Shown piece after piece: positions 1 to 6,546 of a stretch of DNA of 16,074 bases. The stretch is from NCBI GenBank assembly GCA_964572965.1, contig CAZNHL010000079.1, positions 1 to 16,074 of the forward strand, read 5' to 3'. The DNA is from CAZNHL01 sp964572965 (lineage in GTDB: Bacteria; Bacteroidota; Bacteroidia; Cytophagales; UBA9547). Under the pieces are notes generated by a model. It was not told where the DNA came from. It searched no databases and saw only the letters and a list, made by a program, of their open reading frames with translations. The translations under genes and the position numbers were made by a program. Numbering within the stretch: the first letter of the stretch is position 1; each line of letters opens with the position of its first letter.

Positions 1-46
1 GTACAATGAAACGGATACTCAATTCTTTTTATTTGCTTACAAATAT

Positions 47-72
47 TTTATATCGTAATATTACGATATAAA
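47..72. promoter_or_regulatory. ArsR-type operator palindrome
   Basis: A perfect 26-bp palindrome (half-site TATATCGTAAT at 49-59 and its complement at 60-70, extended two bases each side) ends ten bases before the arsR start codon. ArsR repressors are known to bind such AT-rich dyads over their own promoter and to leave when arsenite binds. A TTTG at 32-35 followed 20 bases later by TAATATTA could be a weak Bacteroidota promoter. In that case the palindrome covers its -7 region, which fits autorepression. The palindrome is seen directly; its role is inferred. Confidence 0.7.
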
Positions 73-81
73 TACTATACC

Positions 82-411
82 ATGGGAATAACCAAAACAT
101 CAGGCTTTAACGATTTACAAAACAGAAGAGCAGTTTTGTTTAAAGCCCTTGGTCACCCGGCCAGAGTAGCAATTATAGAAACACTGCTCAAACGGCAGGC
201 TTGTATTTGTAATGACCTGGTAGAAGAATTACCTCTTTCTCAATCTACCATTTCCCAACATTTGAGAGAACTAAAAGACGTTGGCATCATTAAAGGAGAA
301 ATAGAAGGCAACAGCATTTGTTATTGTATCAATGAAACCGTCTGGACAGAAATTCAGAAGGATTTTAACACAATGTTTAACTCTTACAAAAATATTGAAA
401 AATGTTGCTGA
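82..411 (+). CDS. arsR: ArsR/SmtB-family arsenic-responsive repressor
   Basis: This is a winged-helix transcriptional repressor of 109 residues, the usual ArsR length. Residues 14-75 form the HTH core: ALGHPARVAII, then the recognition helix region SQSTISQHLRELKDVGII. The metalloid-binding site of classical ArsR (ELCVCDL) appears here as QACICNDL with Cys41 and Cys43. There are further cysteines at 80, 82, 108 and 109, including a terminal CC. It is expected to repress its own operon and to release DNA when As(III) or Sb(III) binds. It is the first gene of the ars cluster, directly preceded by a perfect palindrome. The ATG at 82 is the first possible start after that palindrome. The family call is secure; arsenic as inducer rests on the CxC motif and the arsC neighbour. 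Confidence 0.93.
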   Translation: MGITKTSGFNDLQNRRAVLFKALGHPARVAIIETLLKRQACICNDLVEELPLSQSTISQHLRELKDVGIIKGEIEGNSICYCINETVWTEIQKDFNTMFNSYKNIEKCC

Positions 412-427
412 CATTTTTTTGGCCATA

Positions 428-449
428 TAAATCGCAATATTGCATTATA
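428..449. promoter_or_regulatory. Second, imperfect ArsR-type operator
   Basis: Between arsR and the next gene, GCAATATTGC at 434-443 is a perfect 10-bp palindrome embedded in a longer imperfect dyad. Aligned on its centre, the left half ATCGCAAT differs by one base from the ATCGTAAT of the upstream operator at 47-72. The right half is more degenerate. This suggests ArsR also binds here, either as an auxiliary operator or as control of the three downstream genes. Binding is inferred only. Confidence 0.5.
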
Positions 450-465
450 ACAATAAACTTAAATT

Positions 466-927
466 ATGAAATTATCTGAAATCAAAGCCTTACTACCCAA
501 ATTAGAAAATGTTACTTTCCAATTAGAAAACGGCAATTTTGTACCGGAACATTTCCATGTAACAGAAGTAGGTGTTATTTCTAAACATTTTATCGACTGT
601 GGTGGTACAGTACGTCATGAAAAAGTAGTAAACTTTCAGCTATGGGATGCAAATGATTTTGACCACCGGCTGAAACCAGCGAAACTGCTCAACATTATCC
701 GTTTGTCTGAAGAAAAACTGGGTATAGAAAACCTTGACATAGAAGTGGAATACCAAAGCAATACCATTGGTAAATACAGCCTTGACTTTAACGGTTCAAA
801 CTTTATACTGATCTCAAAAACAACTGCCTGCCTGGCGACTGATAACTGCGGTATTCCCTCTCATGAGCAGGAAATATCAAAAAGTATTCAAACAAGCTGC
901 TGTAGTCCGGCGAGTAATTGTTTCTAA
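466..927 (+). CDS. DUF6428-like arsenic-operon protein
   Basis: A 153-residue soluble protein of the type that commonly sits between arsR and arsC in Bacteroidota ars operons (DUF6428, by recall rather than by search). There is no signal peptide and no membrane segment. The body (about 1-120) carries a His-rich stretch PEHFHVTEVG at 27-36 and an acidic central part. The tail is unusual, with cysteines at 122, 128, 145, 146 and 152, ending SCCSPASNCF, which looks suited to holding a thiophilic metalloid or metal. No enzymatic motif is recognised. It starts 54 bases after arsR and ends two bases before the next small ORF, so it is almost certainly co-transcribed. A role in arsenic binding or sensing is inference from cysteines and context. 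Confidence 0.8.
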   Translation: MKLSEIKALLPKLENVTFQLENGNFVPEHFHVTEVGVISKHFIDCGGTVRHEKVVNFQLWDANDFDHRLKPAKLLNIIRLSEEKLGIENLDIEVEYQSNTIGKYSLDFNGSNFILISKTTACLATDNCGIPSHEQEISKSIQTSCCSPASNCF

Positions 928-929
928 CT

Positions 930-1055
930 ATGAAAGCCTTTTTCATCAAATACAAAAAACCTATCATCATAACCAGTTCAATTATAGTATTGCAAGCTTT
1001 ATTCGATTTTGACCCAAAGTTTTGTATCATCAATATCATCTGGCTATTAGTTTAA
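930..1055 (+). CDS. 41-residue hydrophobic peptide in the ars operon
   Basis: A short ORF of 41 codons that fits tightly between its neighbours: two bases after the preceding stop and six bases before the arsC start. It begins MKAFFIKYKKP, a basic N-terminus. One hydrophobic stretch follows at about 12-24 (IIITSSIIVLQAL) and a second at 32-41 (CIINIIWLLV), separated by FDFDPKF. That suggests one or two membrane-inserted segments. No family is recognised. The spacing argues for a translated gene. A small membrane protein that assists arsenite export or anchors a partner would fit, but that is a guess. Confidence 0.5.
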   Translation: MKAFFIKYKKPIIITSSIIVLQALFDFDPKFCIINIIWLLV

Positions 1056-1061
1056 AAAATC

Positions 1062-1496
1062 ATGACACAGAAAAAAGTATTAGTCCTTTGTACAGGAAAT
1101 AGTTGCCGTAGCCAGATTGCAGAAGGTTATTTAAGACATTTTGCAGGGCATAAAACTGAAATTTACAGCGCAGGTGTTGAGACCCATGGAGTAAACCCTA
1201 AAGCCATTGCAATTATGTTGGAAGACGGCATAGACATTTCTCTACATACTTCAAATAACATTGACGAATACAGAGATATTTCCTTCGATTTCGTCATTAC
1301 TGTTTGCGACAATGCAAAGGAGCGGTGTCCTTATTTCCCGACAAATGCACAAAAATTCCATTATAATTTTCCGGATCCCGCAAAGGCTAACGGAACAGAA
1401 GAAGAAATAAAAGCACAGTTCAGACAAGTACGCCAAATGATAAAAGAGTATTGTGAAGCTTTTGTAAAAGATAATGACCTGGGCCTAAACGTTTGA
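1062..1496 (+). CDS. arsC: Thioredoxin-coupled arsenate reductase (LMW-PTP fold)
   Basis: Reduces arsenate to arsenite in the cytoplasm. The protein has 144 residues with the low-molecular-weight phosphatase P-loop CTGNSCRS at 10-17 (nucleophile Cys10, Arg16). It also has the redox pair Cys82 and Cys89 in VCDNAKERCP. This Cys10/Cys82/Cys89 arrangement is that of the thioredoxin-coupled ArsC class (the Staphylococcus pI258 type), not the glutaredoxin-coupled E. coli type. The conserved FPDPA at 103-107 supplies the general-acid Asp105. It is the last gene of the operon; normally arsB or acr3 would follow to export the product, but none does here. Function is assigned with high confidence. Confidence 0.95.
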   Translation: MTQKKVLVLCTGNSCRSQIAEGYLRHFAGHKTEIYSAGVETHGVNPKAIAIMLEDGIDISLHTSNNIDEYRDISFDFVITVCDNAKERCPYFPTNAQKFHYNFPDPAKANGTEEEIKAQFRQVRQMIKEYCEAFVKDNDLGLNV

Positions 1497-1547
1497 CCGT
1501 TTGGAATCCGCCATGGGTTAAAAACCACAAAAATATTTGATTCCACT

Positions 1548-1730
1548 TTAAACCAAATCCTTTGAAGAATTATCGATATTAGCAACCAGATTAAGCTTTA
1601 AATGATACTTTTGAGTAGCCTTCTCTTCTTATACTTCTATGGTGTCAGAAAAAGAAGTTTGTTCTAAATTTCCCAAATAGTTATCATTGATATAAAACAT
1701 TCTTCTTTCCATGGCATCGTCTACCGGCAT
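1548..1730 (-). pseudogene. Possible decayed minus-strand ORF
   Basis: The 214-base gap between arsC and the next gene holds no terminator that I can see. Read on the minus strand from an ATG at 1730 (or 1712, or 1700), one frame gives a protein-like sequence containing MFYINDNYLGNLEQ. A TAA follows at 1629-1631, then the same frame continues with EEKATQKYHLKLNLVANID up to a stop at 1548. One nonsense codon in an otherwise natural-looking stretch suggests a recent pseudogene or an inactivated fragment. No family is recognised. The 1730 and 1712 starts would overlap the divergent gene at 1711. Chance cannot be excluded over about 60 codons. Confidence 0.2.
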
Positions 1731-2442
1731 TGTAACCGTTTACTCATTTTCCTCACCTCACGAACTTGCAATCGTTGTTGGCCGTCTCGAATCTGAAGGC
1801 ATTGAATGTTTTGTTCAGGATGAATTAACGATTCAGGCAAACCCTCTTTATTCAAATGCGCTGGGTGGAATAAAGCTTCAGGTAAAAGAACACGATGTAG
1901 AAAGAACTGTTGAGATCCTAAAAGAATCAGGCTACAACCCAGAACAAAGCGAAGAGTCTTCCAGACTGATTATCTGGTTGGACAAACAAAGCGAACGAAT
2001 TCCTCTTTTATCAAAATTAAGGGTGGAATATCGTATTCTGACACTACTTGCATTCACTCTTATTATCAGCTCTTACCTTATTTATTTGATTACAAAGCCT
2101 TTTGCTATTGATCGTCTTTCAGGGAAAAGCTGGTGTTTAGATTATGTCATTTATGACAATAAAACATATATCCCTTCTACAAACCAGGCAGCTATACGGC
2201 TTTCTGTTTACGGTCAATGTGCCGAAATCATTTCATTTGGTAAAAGCGCACAACTTTCACTTCCCGGGTTTAATTCACGTGAAGTCAAAGCTAAATGGGC
2301 ACCCCAAGATGAACACTTACATATAGTTAAGGCCGACTCTTTCGATTTCATTTATAACGGTATATATGAGATTGACTTTACCAAAACCAATCTCATTTTA
2401 AAATCAGATAAAACCACACTTGTTTGCAGCTCCAATGAGTGA
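1711..2442 (+). CDS. DUF2007 protein with one membrane segment
   Basis: The N-terminal part (about 6-75) matches the DUF2007 family, described as putative signal-transducing proteins: VTVYSFSSPHELAIVVGRLE, then GIECFVQDE and a GGIKLQVKE strand. A charged linker leads to one membrane helix at about 108-128. The remaining 115 residues (130-243) are predicted to lie outside the cytoplasm and look beta-rich (SWCLDYVIYDNKTYIP, DFIYNGIYEIDF), with no named family recognised. The layout, a cytoplasmic ligand-type domain joined by one helix to a periplasmic sensor-like domain, suggests a membrane-bound signalling or stress protein, but its partner is unknown. The last bases overlap the next gene by eight, so the two are translationally coupled. 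The start is supported because DUF2007 begins right after it. Confidence 0.75.
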   Translation: MASSTGIVTVYSFSSPHELAIVVGRLESEGIECFVQDELTIQANPLYSNALGGIKLQVKEHDVERTVEILKESGYNPEQSEESSRLIIWLDKQSERIPLLSKLRVEYRILTLLAFTLIISSYLIYLITKPFAIDRLSGKSWCLDYVIYDNKTYIPSTNQAAIRLSVYGQCAEIISFGKSAQLSLPGFNSREVKAKWAPQDEHLHIVKADSFDFIYNGIYEIDFTKTNLILKSDKTTLVCSSNE

Positions 2443-2617
2443 TCATATCATAAAATGTCCGATTTGCGGTTCTGATGAAGTTTCAAAGCCGCAAACTTCA
2501 AAACAGGCATTAGCTATCTCAATACTATTGCTTGGTTTTCCGGTACCTTTTATGAAAAAAGTATGTTACTGCTATAACTGCGGGAAATACTTTAAACAAA
2601 AGAATAAGCTACGTTAA
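2435..2617 (+). CDS. Small zinc-ribbon protein
   Basis: A 60-residue protein with two CxxC knuckles, CPIC at 8-11 and CYNC at 46-49, the usual layout for a structural zinc ribbon. Between them lies a hydrophobic stretch (ALAISILLLGFPVPF, 25-39) long enough to touch or cross a membrane. I start it at the ATG at 2435, which overlaps the previous stop (ATGAGTGA). A TTG at 2420 would add five residues but has less support. It is co-transcribed with the DUF2007 gene. No function can be given beyond metal binding. The hydrophobic insert suggests a membrane-associated adaptor rather than a DNA-binding protein. Confidence 0.7.
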   Translation: MSDHIIKCPICGSDEVSKPQTSKQALAISILLLGFPVPFMKKVCYCYNCGKYFKQKNKLR

Positions 2618-2643
2618 AACTTATCAGTCACCTGCTGAAAACA

Positions 2644-2670
2644 AAAAAGGCCGCAAAATTGCAGCCTTTT
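2644..2670. terminator. Bidirectional intrinsic terminator
   Basis: An A-flanked hairpin with arms AAAAGGC-CGCAA and TTGCA-GCCTTTT and a two-base loop lies between two convergent genes. It has A-runs on one side and T-runs on the other, so it can end transcription from the zinc-ribbon gene on the + strand and from the glycosidase gene on the - strand. Confidence 0.8.
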
Positions 2671-2693
2671 CACTCCCAGATACCGTTTTCTGT

Positions 2694-5396
2694 TTACTCA
2701 ATGATAAACCGCTGTGTCAGCAACAGGTCGGACACTTGTAATCGTAAAAGGTATACACCTTGTGAAAGTCCGCAAAGGTTAAGGAGAATTTCTGATTGAT
2801 CAATGGTATTTCCCTGGTAAACCAATTGCCCTAAGACGTCTCTTACTTCAAAAAGCACATTGTCTTTTGTTTCAGATAAAACAATTCGGGCATAGCCATT
2901 TGTTACAGGATTAGGTACCAATAGAGCGGAAAACGGTTTCAGTCCTGAAAATCCGACACCTGTAATAACATCGTTAACAGTAATAATCAACTCTTTGGTA
3001 TCAGTACCTGTAGTATTAGTTGCCGTAATCCTTACTGTACTTTTTCCACCGGCGAGTGGCACTCCACTAATTTCCCCGGTAGAGGTATTGATACTTAAAC
3101 CTTGCGGTAAATCAAAAGCCCCATAAGTAGTTGGATTGTTGTTTGCTGTAATTGTATAACTAAAAGGTTCTCCTATATTGCCTGTGGCAGCAAGACTACT
3201 TATGATTTCAGGTGCAGGAACAACCTCGGCACAGGCCGTTGTAAAATACACTGTTCCGAAAACAGACGGATTCTGATAAGCAGTAGCATTTGTAGCAAAA
3301 GCGGAAACCTGAGCATCACGGGATGTACCGTTATCATCATCGTCTACCGCAATATCAAAGCCAATAGGTTTACCGATAGACGGTGTAATACCAATTGAAG
3401 ACCACGGGATTTTTACTTCCAGGTTATAACCATCAGCTTTATTCTGAATGGCAAAGCTGACACCATCGACATTCATGGCGCCACTTCCGGCATGTGCAAC
3501 AGGGTCGTTGTACCGGAAAGCAATCTGGTAATCATTTTTACCGTCATAGCTACTGCCTTTACTGTTATCACCATCAATGAAAATCTCCACAGCATCATCT
3601 TCCCACCATGAAGTACCGGAATCATTAACTTTCTCGCCGTCTTTTACTTCAACCAATACATAGAAGTAAGTATTGTCATACATGGCACGCCATTTACTTC
3701 CTGCAAAATCCGACGGCATCGAGCCGGATGTTACATTTGCCAAAGTGCCCACAGGTGCCTTAAGCCAGACATTGTCAACCGTCTGGTCGATGACAGGTGC
3801 TGTAGCAGTATAAGCAATGATTGGCGCTACACATGGCCTAGGGTCATTATCGGCAATGGTGAGCTGTGCAAAAGACTGGCCAAAAGTATAGCTTCCTGCT
3901 GACAAAGTAATTATTAATGTTTCATCACCTTCGTAAATGGCATCGTCAATAGGTGTGACAGTAATAACTACCGAAGGCTGTGCAACCGTCAATGTTACAG
4001 AGCCGGACAATGCCGGACTGGCTGTATAATCTGCTGATGAAGCTGTACCGCCAATAGTATAATGTACAACCAGGTTTGCAGCCAGATTACTTCCTGTAAT
4101 AGTAAATGTGCCTTTACCTCCACCCTCTGCCGGAGAGCCTGTTGATGTAATCGTTACCGTAGGTGTAATGACACACCCTGCAGCATTATCAATAGTACAC
4201 ATCAGTGCCTTTGCCTCTGTCAGCTGCAATGAAGCCATATATTTGTATACCTGATCAAGTTTTGTTCTTATACTTGCATCATTGGCATATTGCTTTCTCA
4301 GGTTAAAAAGCCTTGTTACCTGTTTCAAATCATCTTCGGTATAAGAAACGCCTGTATACTGCTGTAGCCTTACCAGCAATGAATACCCAAATTCCTGCGT
4401 TGGTTCAAACATAGTTCCTTCACCATAGTCATTCCAGGTAGCCAGCTGCACAATGTCAATATCATTGGAATATTGGTTAGCCAATCCAATCATCTGGTTC
4501 AGTGTTTGTATGCCATTGGCAGGGATATTGAAAAAACTTACTCCACCATTCTCCCCCTGTGCATAAAAATCATCGAATCCGGGATACACCACTCCCATGG
4601 CTATTTTCTGTTGCGGGGCACGGGATTTATAAAAATTTTCTACCTGTGTAGCATGATCACTTGTGCCCGGCGACTGATACGGCCAGGCATATTCACCATC
4701 AGCATGAATTCCCGCCTCTCCTCCCTGGTATTCCAGCGGCAAAAACTGAATCTGATTATCTGCTATACCTGCTCCTGAAAACACACTCGTCCAGCCTGCT
4801 TCTGTCTGAATCTGATCGGGACCGAAAATTCCTACTACAGGAGCATTGTCGGAACCGAACCTGAAATAGTTAGACTTTGTGAAGTAGTTATTTTTAACAT
4901 AAATCATGCTGTTTGTCTGAATATTGACATCCCCTCCGGTAAAACGATCTTCGATTACCAAACCAAATTTCAAACCCGAGCGCATGGTGCGATTGGCAAT
5001 TGAATCAGAATTCCGGAGATTAGTAGCTATATCGCCGACATTCCCTGCTGTTCCGTACCAGTCTATTAATACACCGTCTACACCGGCCAGCTTCATCAGC
5101 AACAACTGATAGTCGATCACATCGGGGTCGCTGCTATCATACGGCCCTATCTGCGGATAATAATGAGATGCTATTTGTCGCTTGCCATTACCGTCTACAA
5201 TATTGGGGTCCATTTTCTGCATCTTCCAGTGATAACCCCAATTTCCCGCACCCATTGTCCATGGACCGTCAAACCACGGCATAATATGCATGTAGACAGG
5301 CTTTGTGTTTGTCTTGGAAACAGCTACAGGTTGCTGTGCCTGAGCTGAACCAAAAAATAAAACAAGAAGTAAAAAAGCGAAAAGGTACTTTTTCAT
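2694..5396 (-). CDS. Secreted GH71/GH99-like glycosidase with CBM9-like and T9SS domains
   Basis: A 900-residue, multi-domain exported enzyme. From the chosen ATG, residues 1-20 are a classic signal peptide ending SAQA. The ATG nine codons upstream would put polar residues before it, so I reject that start. Residues about 23-395 resemble the GH71/GH99-like fold: KPVYMHIMPWFDGPW, the strand VDGVLIDWYG at 106-115, and ATWNDYGEGTMFEPT at 319-333, where acidic catalytic residues are expected. Then follow one Calx-beta domain (about 410-518, with YEGDET and a closing IADND), a CBM9-like domain (about 530-715, WWEDDAVEIFIDGDN), an Ig-like putative domain (about 728-808, GLSINTSTGEISGVP) and a type A T9SS sorting domain (about 822-900, VPNP, GVYLLRL). 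It probably cleaves an alpha-mannan or alpha-glucan at the cell surface. The exact substrate cannot be read from sequence. Confidence 0.85.
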   Translation of the reverse strand: MKKYLFAFLLLVLFFGSAQAQQPVAVSKTNTKPVYMHIMPWFDGPWTMGAGNWGYHWKMQKMDPNIVDGNGKRQIASHYYPQIGPYDSSDPDVIDYQLLLMKLAGVDGVLIDWYGTAGNVGDIATNLRNSDSIANRTMRSGLKFGLVIEDRFTGGDVNIQTNSMIYVKNNYFTKSNYFRFGSDNAPVVGIFGPDQIQTEAGWTSVFSGAGIADNQIQFLPLEYQGGEAGIHADGEYAWPYQSPGTSDHATQVENFYKSRAPQQKIAMGVVYPGFDDFYAQGENGGVSFFNIPANGIQTLNQMIGLANQYSNDIDIVQLATWNDYGEGTMFEPTQEFGYSLLVRLQQYTGVSYTEDDLKQVTRLFNLRKQYANDASIRTKLDQVYKYMASLQLTEAKALMCTIDNAAGCVITPTVTITSTGSPAEGGGKGTFTITGSNLAANLVVHYTIGGTASSADYTASPALSGSVTLTVAQPSVVITVTPIDDAIYEGDETLIITLSAGSYTFGQSFAQLTIADNDPRPCVAPIIAYTATAPVIDQTVDNVWLKAPVGTLANVTSGSMPSDFAGSKWRAMYDNTYFYVLVEVKDGEKVNDSGTSWWEDDAVEIFIDGDNSKGSSYDGKNDYQIAFRYNDPVAHAGSGAMNVDGVSFAIQNKADGYNLEVKIPWSSIGITPSIGKPIGFDIAVDDDDNGTSRDAQVSAFATNATAYQNPSVFGTVYFTTACAEVVPAPEIISSLAATGNIGEPFSYTITANNNPTTYGAFDLPQGLSINTSTGEISGVPLAGGKSTVRITATNTTGTDTKELIITVNDVITGVGFSGLKPFSALLVPNPVTNGYARIVLSETKDNVLFEVRDVLGQLVYQGNTIDQSEILLNLCGLSQGVYLLRLQVSDLLLTQRFIIE

Positions 5397-5420
5397 AGCA
5401 TAACTGATATTTGTAAGATC

Positions 5421-5452
5421 CAAACTCAGATCTCTGCCTGAATTTAACCAAA
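5421..5452 (-). promoter_or_regulatory. Possible promoter of the glycosidase gene
   Basis: On the minus strand TTTG (5449-5452) is followed 20 bases later by TGAGTTTG (5421-5428). This resembles the Bacteroidota consensus TTTG-N19-TAnnTTTG with one mismatch and one extra spacer base. The -7 element lies 24 bases before the ATG at 5396. It is plausible but not strong. Confidence 0.35.
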
Positions 5453-5704
5453 ATCAGTCTAAAGCAATAATTTTTACAAAAATTATCCAACAGCAACAAG
5501 AACAATGATCGCTCAAATAACCTCCTATTTTGCACTTAATTACCTGAAAAAAGTTGCTTCATGGCTTATTTTAAGCTTACATAAGCATTTTTTTAAAGAA
5601 AATATTATGAATGGCCTTGTTAACTGAGTTTGTCAAAGTTTAACTCCTCGTTTAGGACAGGACTAGAGACGGTGTATTCACCGTATTCAGAAAAATGATC
5701 AAAA
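5453..5704. other. Intergenic region without a recognisable gene
   Basis: This is most of the 341-base interval between the glycosidase start and the DUF4249 gene end. It is AT-rich. A short hairpin, ACGGTG-TATT-CACCGT, lies near 5669-5684, and GCTTA/TAAGC arms lie near 5564-5586. I see no convincing ORF, RNA gene or insertion-sequence end. It probably holds upstream control DNA of the glycosidase gene. Confidence 0.5.
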
Positions 5705-5736
5705 AAAGGGCTTTCATTAAAAACGAAAGCCCTTTT
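5702..5736 (-). terminator. Intrinsic terminator after the DUF4249 gene
   Basis: Arms GGGCTTTC (5708-5715) and GAAAGCCC (5725-5732) pair perfectly around a nine-base loop and are flanked by A-runs on the left and TTTT on the right. It ends two bases before the stop codon of the DUF4249 gene at 5738. On the minus strand it is a strong terminator with a T-run, closing the receptor/lipoprotein operon. Confidence 0.85.
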
Positions 5737-5737
5737 C

Positions 5738-6538
5738 TTACTGAATGGTAACAGTTTTTACCTGTAAAGTGTGAGCGCTGAAATACCCTAATGCACCATT
5801 AGACCAATTAGTTACCGGATTGGCCGGAGCTGCCGTTTGTCCGTTGGTATTCTGGTTGAGGCTATAAAAGTATTTATAATTAGCCTCATCAATACAATAC
5901 ATTTCAACCCAAATCTTATCCCCAATTTTTATTTCATCATCAACCCCAAAACTTCTAAGTGCTCTCGCATTAGGCAGACCATCTCTCAACCGGTCATTAT
6001 ACAGGAAATTAGCATCAACCCTCTTCCCATTAATATACTCTTTAAAGCGATAGAAATTAACTTTACCGGCCGGATCTAAAAAAACAGGCAAAATCTGAAT
6101 AGCATCTCCACCAAAACCTGCATTTTTTTGCACTATTAAAGAGTCCATATTCACGGGCATAGGCATGGTACTTTCAGCTTTATAAGTTTTGTTATTTACA
6201 AAAACTGATAAAATATACTTTCTACCGGGAACACCCTGCATTGATTTAATAATATATTTCCCCGGTATAACCTCTGTCAGAACTTCTGTTGCACCCAGAT
6301 CATCAGTTATTGAAACAGTTGCTCCGCTAACAGCAGGAAAACTATTGCTTTCACTAAAATTAACAGTATTGGTAATAAGTACGGTATCTATTGTAGCCCT
6401 ATTATCAATTTTGCCTTCTATAACAATCTGAGGCTCTTTCGAATTAAGATCCACATCAATCACTTTGGTGCATGACGACAACAATGTAACTGCTGCTGCA
6501 AAAAGGATTTTATGATAAATAATTGTTCTCATGTTCAT
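5738..6538 (-). CDS. DUF4249 outer-membrane lipoprotein
   Basis: A 266-residue lipoprotein. The leader ends in the lipobox LSSC with the lipidated Cys23, and the mature protein starts CTKVIDVDLN, typical of DUF4249. An Ig/transthyretin-like N-terminal half follows (IVIEGKIDNRATIDTVLITNTV, ATVSITDD, PGKYIIKS). The family is known to be encoded directly after TonB-dependent receptors in Bacteroidota and is thought to act as their surface or periplasmic partner, by analogy with SusD-type lids. Here the gene starts eight bases after the receptor stop codon, so the two form one operon. A second ATG two codons in gives nearly the same leader. The ligand is unknown. Confidence 0.88.
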   Translation of the reverse strand: MNMRTIIYHKILFAAAVTLLSSCTKVIDVDLNSKEPQIVIEGKIDNRATIDTVLITNTVNFSESNSFPAVSGATVSITDDLGATEVLTEVIPGKYIIKSMQGVPGRKYILSVFVNNKTYKAESTMPMPVNMDSLIVQKNAGFGGDAIQILPVFLDPAGKVNFYRFKEYINGKRVDANFLYNDRLRDGLPNARALRSFGVDDEIKIGDKIWVEMYCIDEANYKYFYSLNQNTNGQTAAPANPVTNWSNGALGYFSAHTLQVKTVTIQ

Positions 6539-6546
6539 AAATCCGG

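Noticed and set aside
1361..1585. 74-residue minus-strand frame across the arsC end
   Set aside because: Mostly the reverse of arsC coding sequence, with no start signal or domain.
2420..2434. TTG start for the zinc-ribbon gene
   Set aside because: The ATG at 2435 overlaps the upstream stop in the usual coupled way and gives a CxxC motif close to the N-terminus; the extra five residues add nothing.
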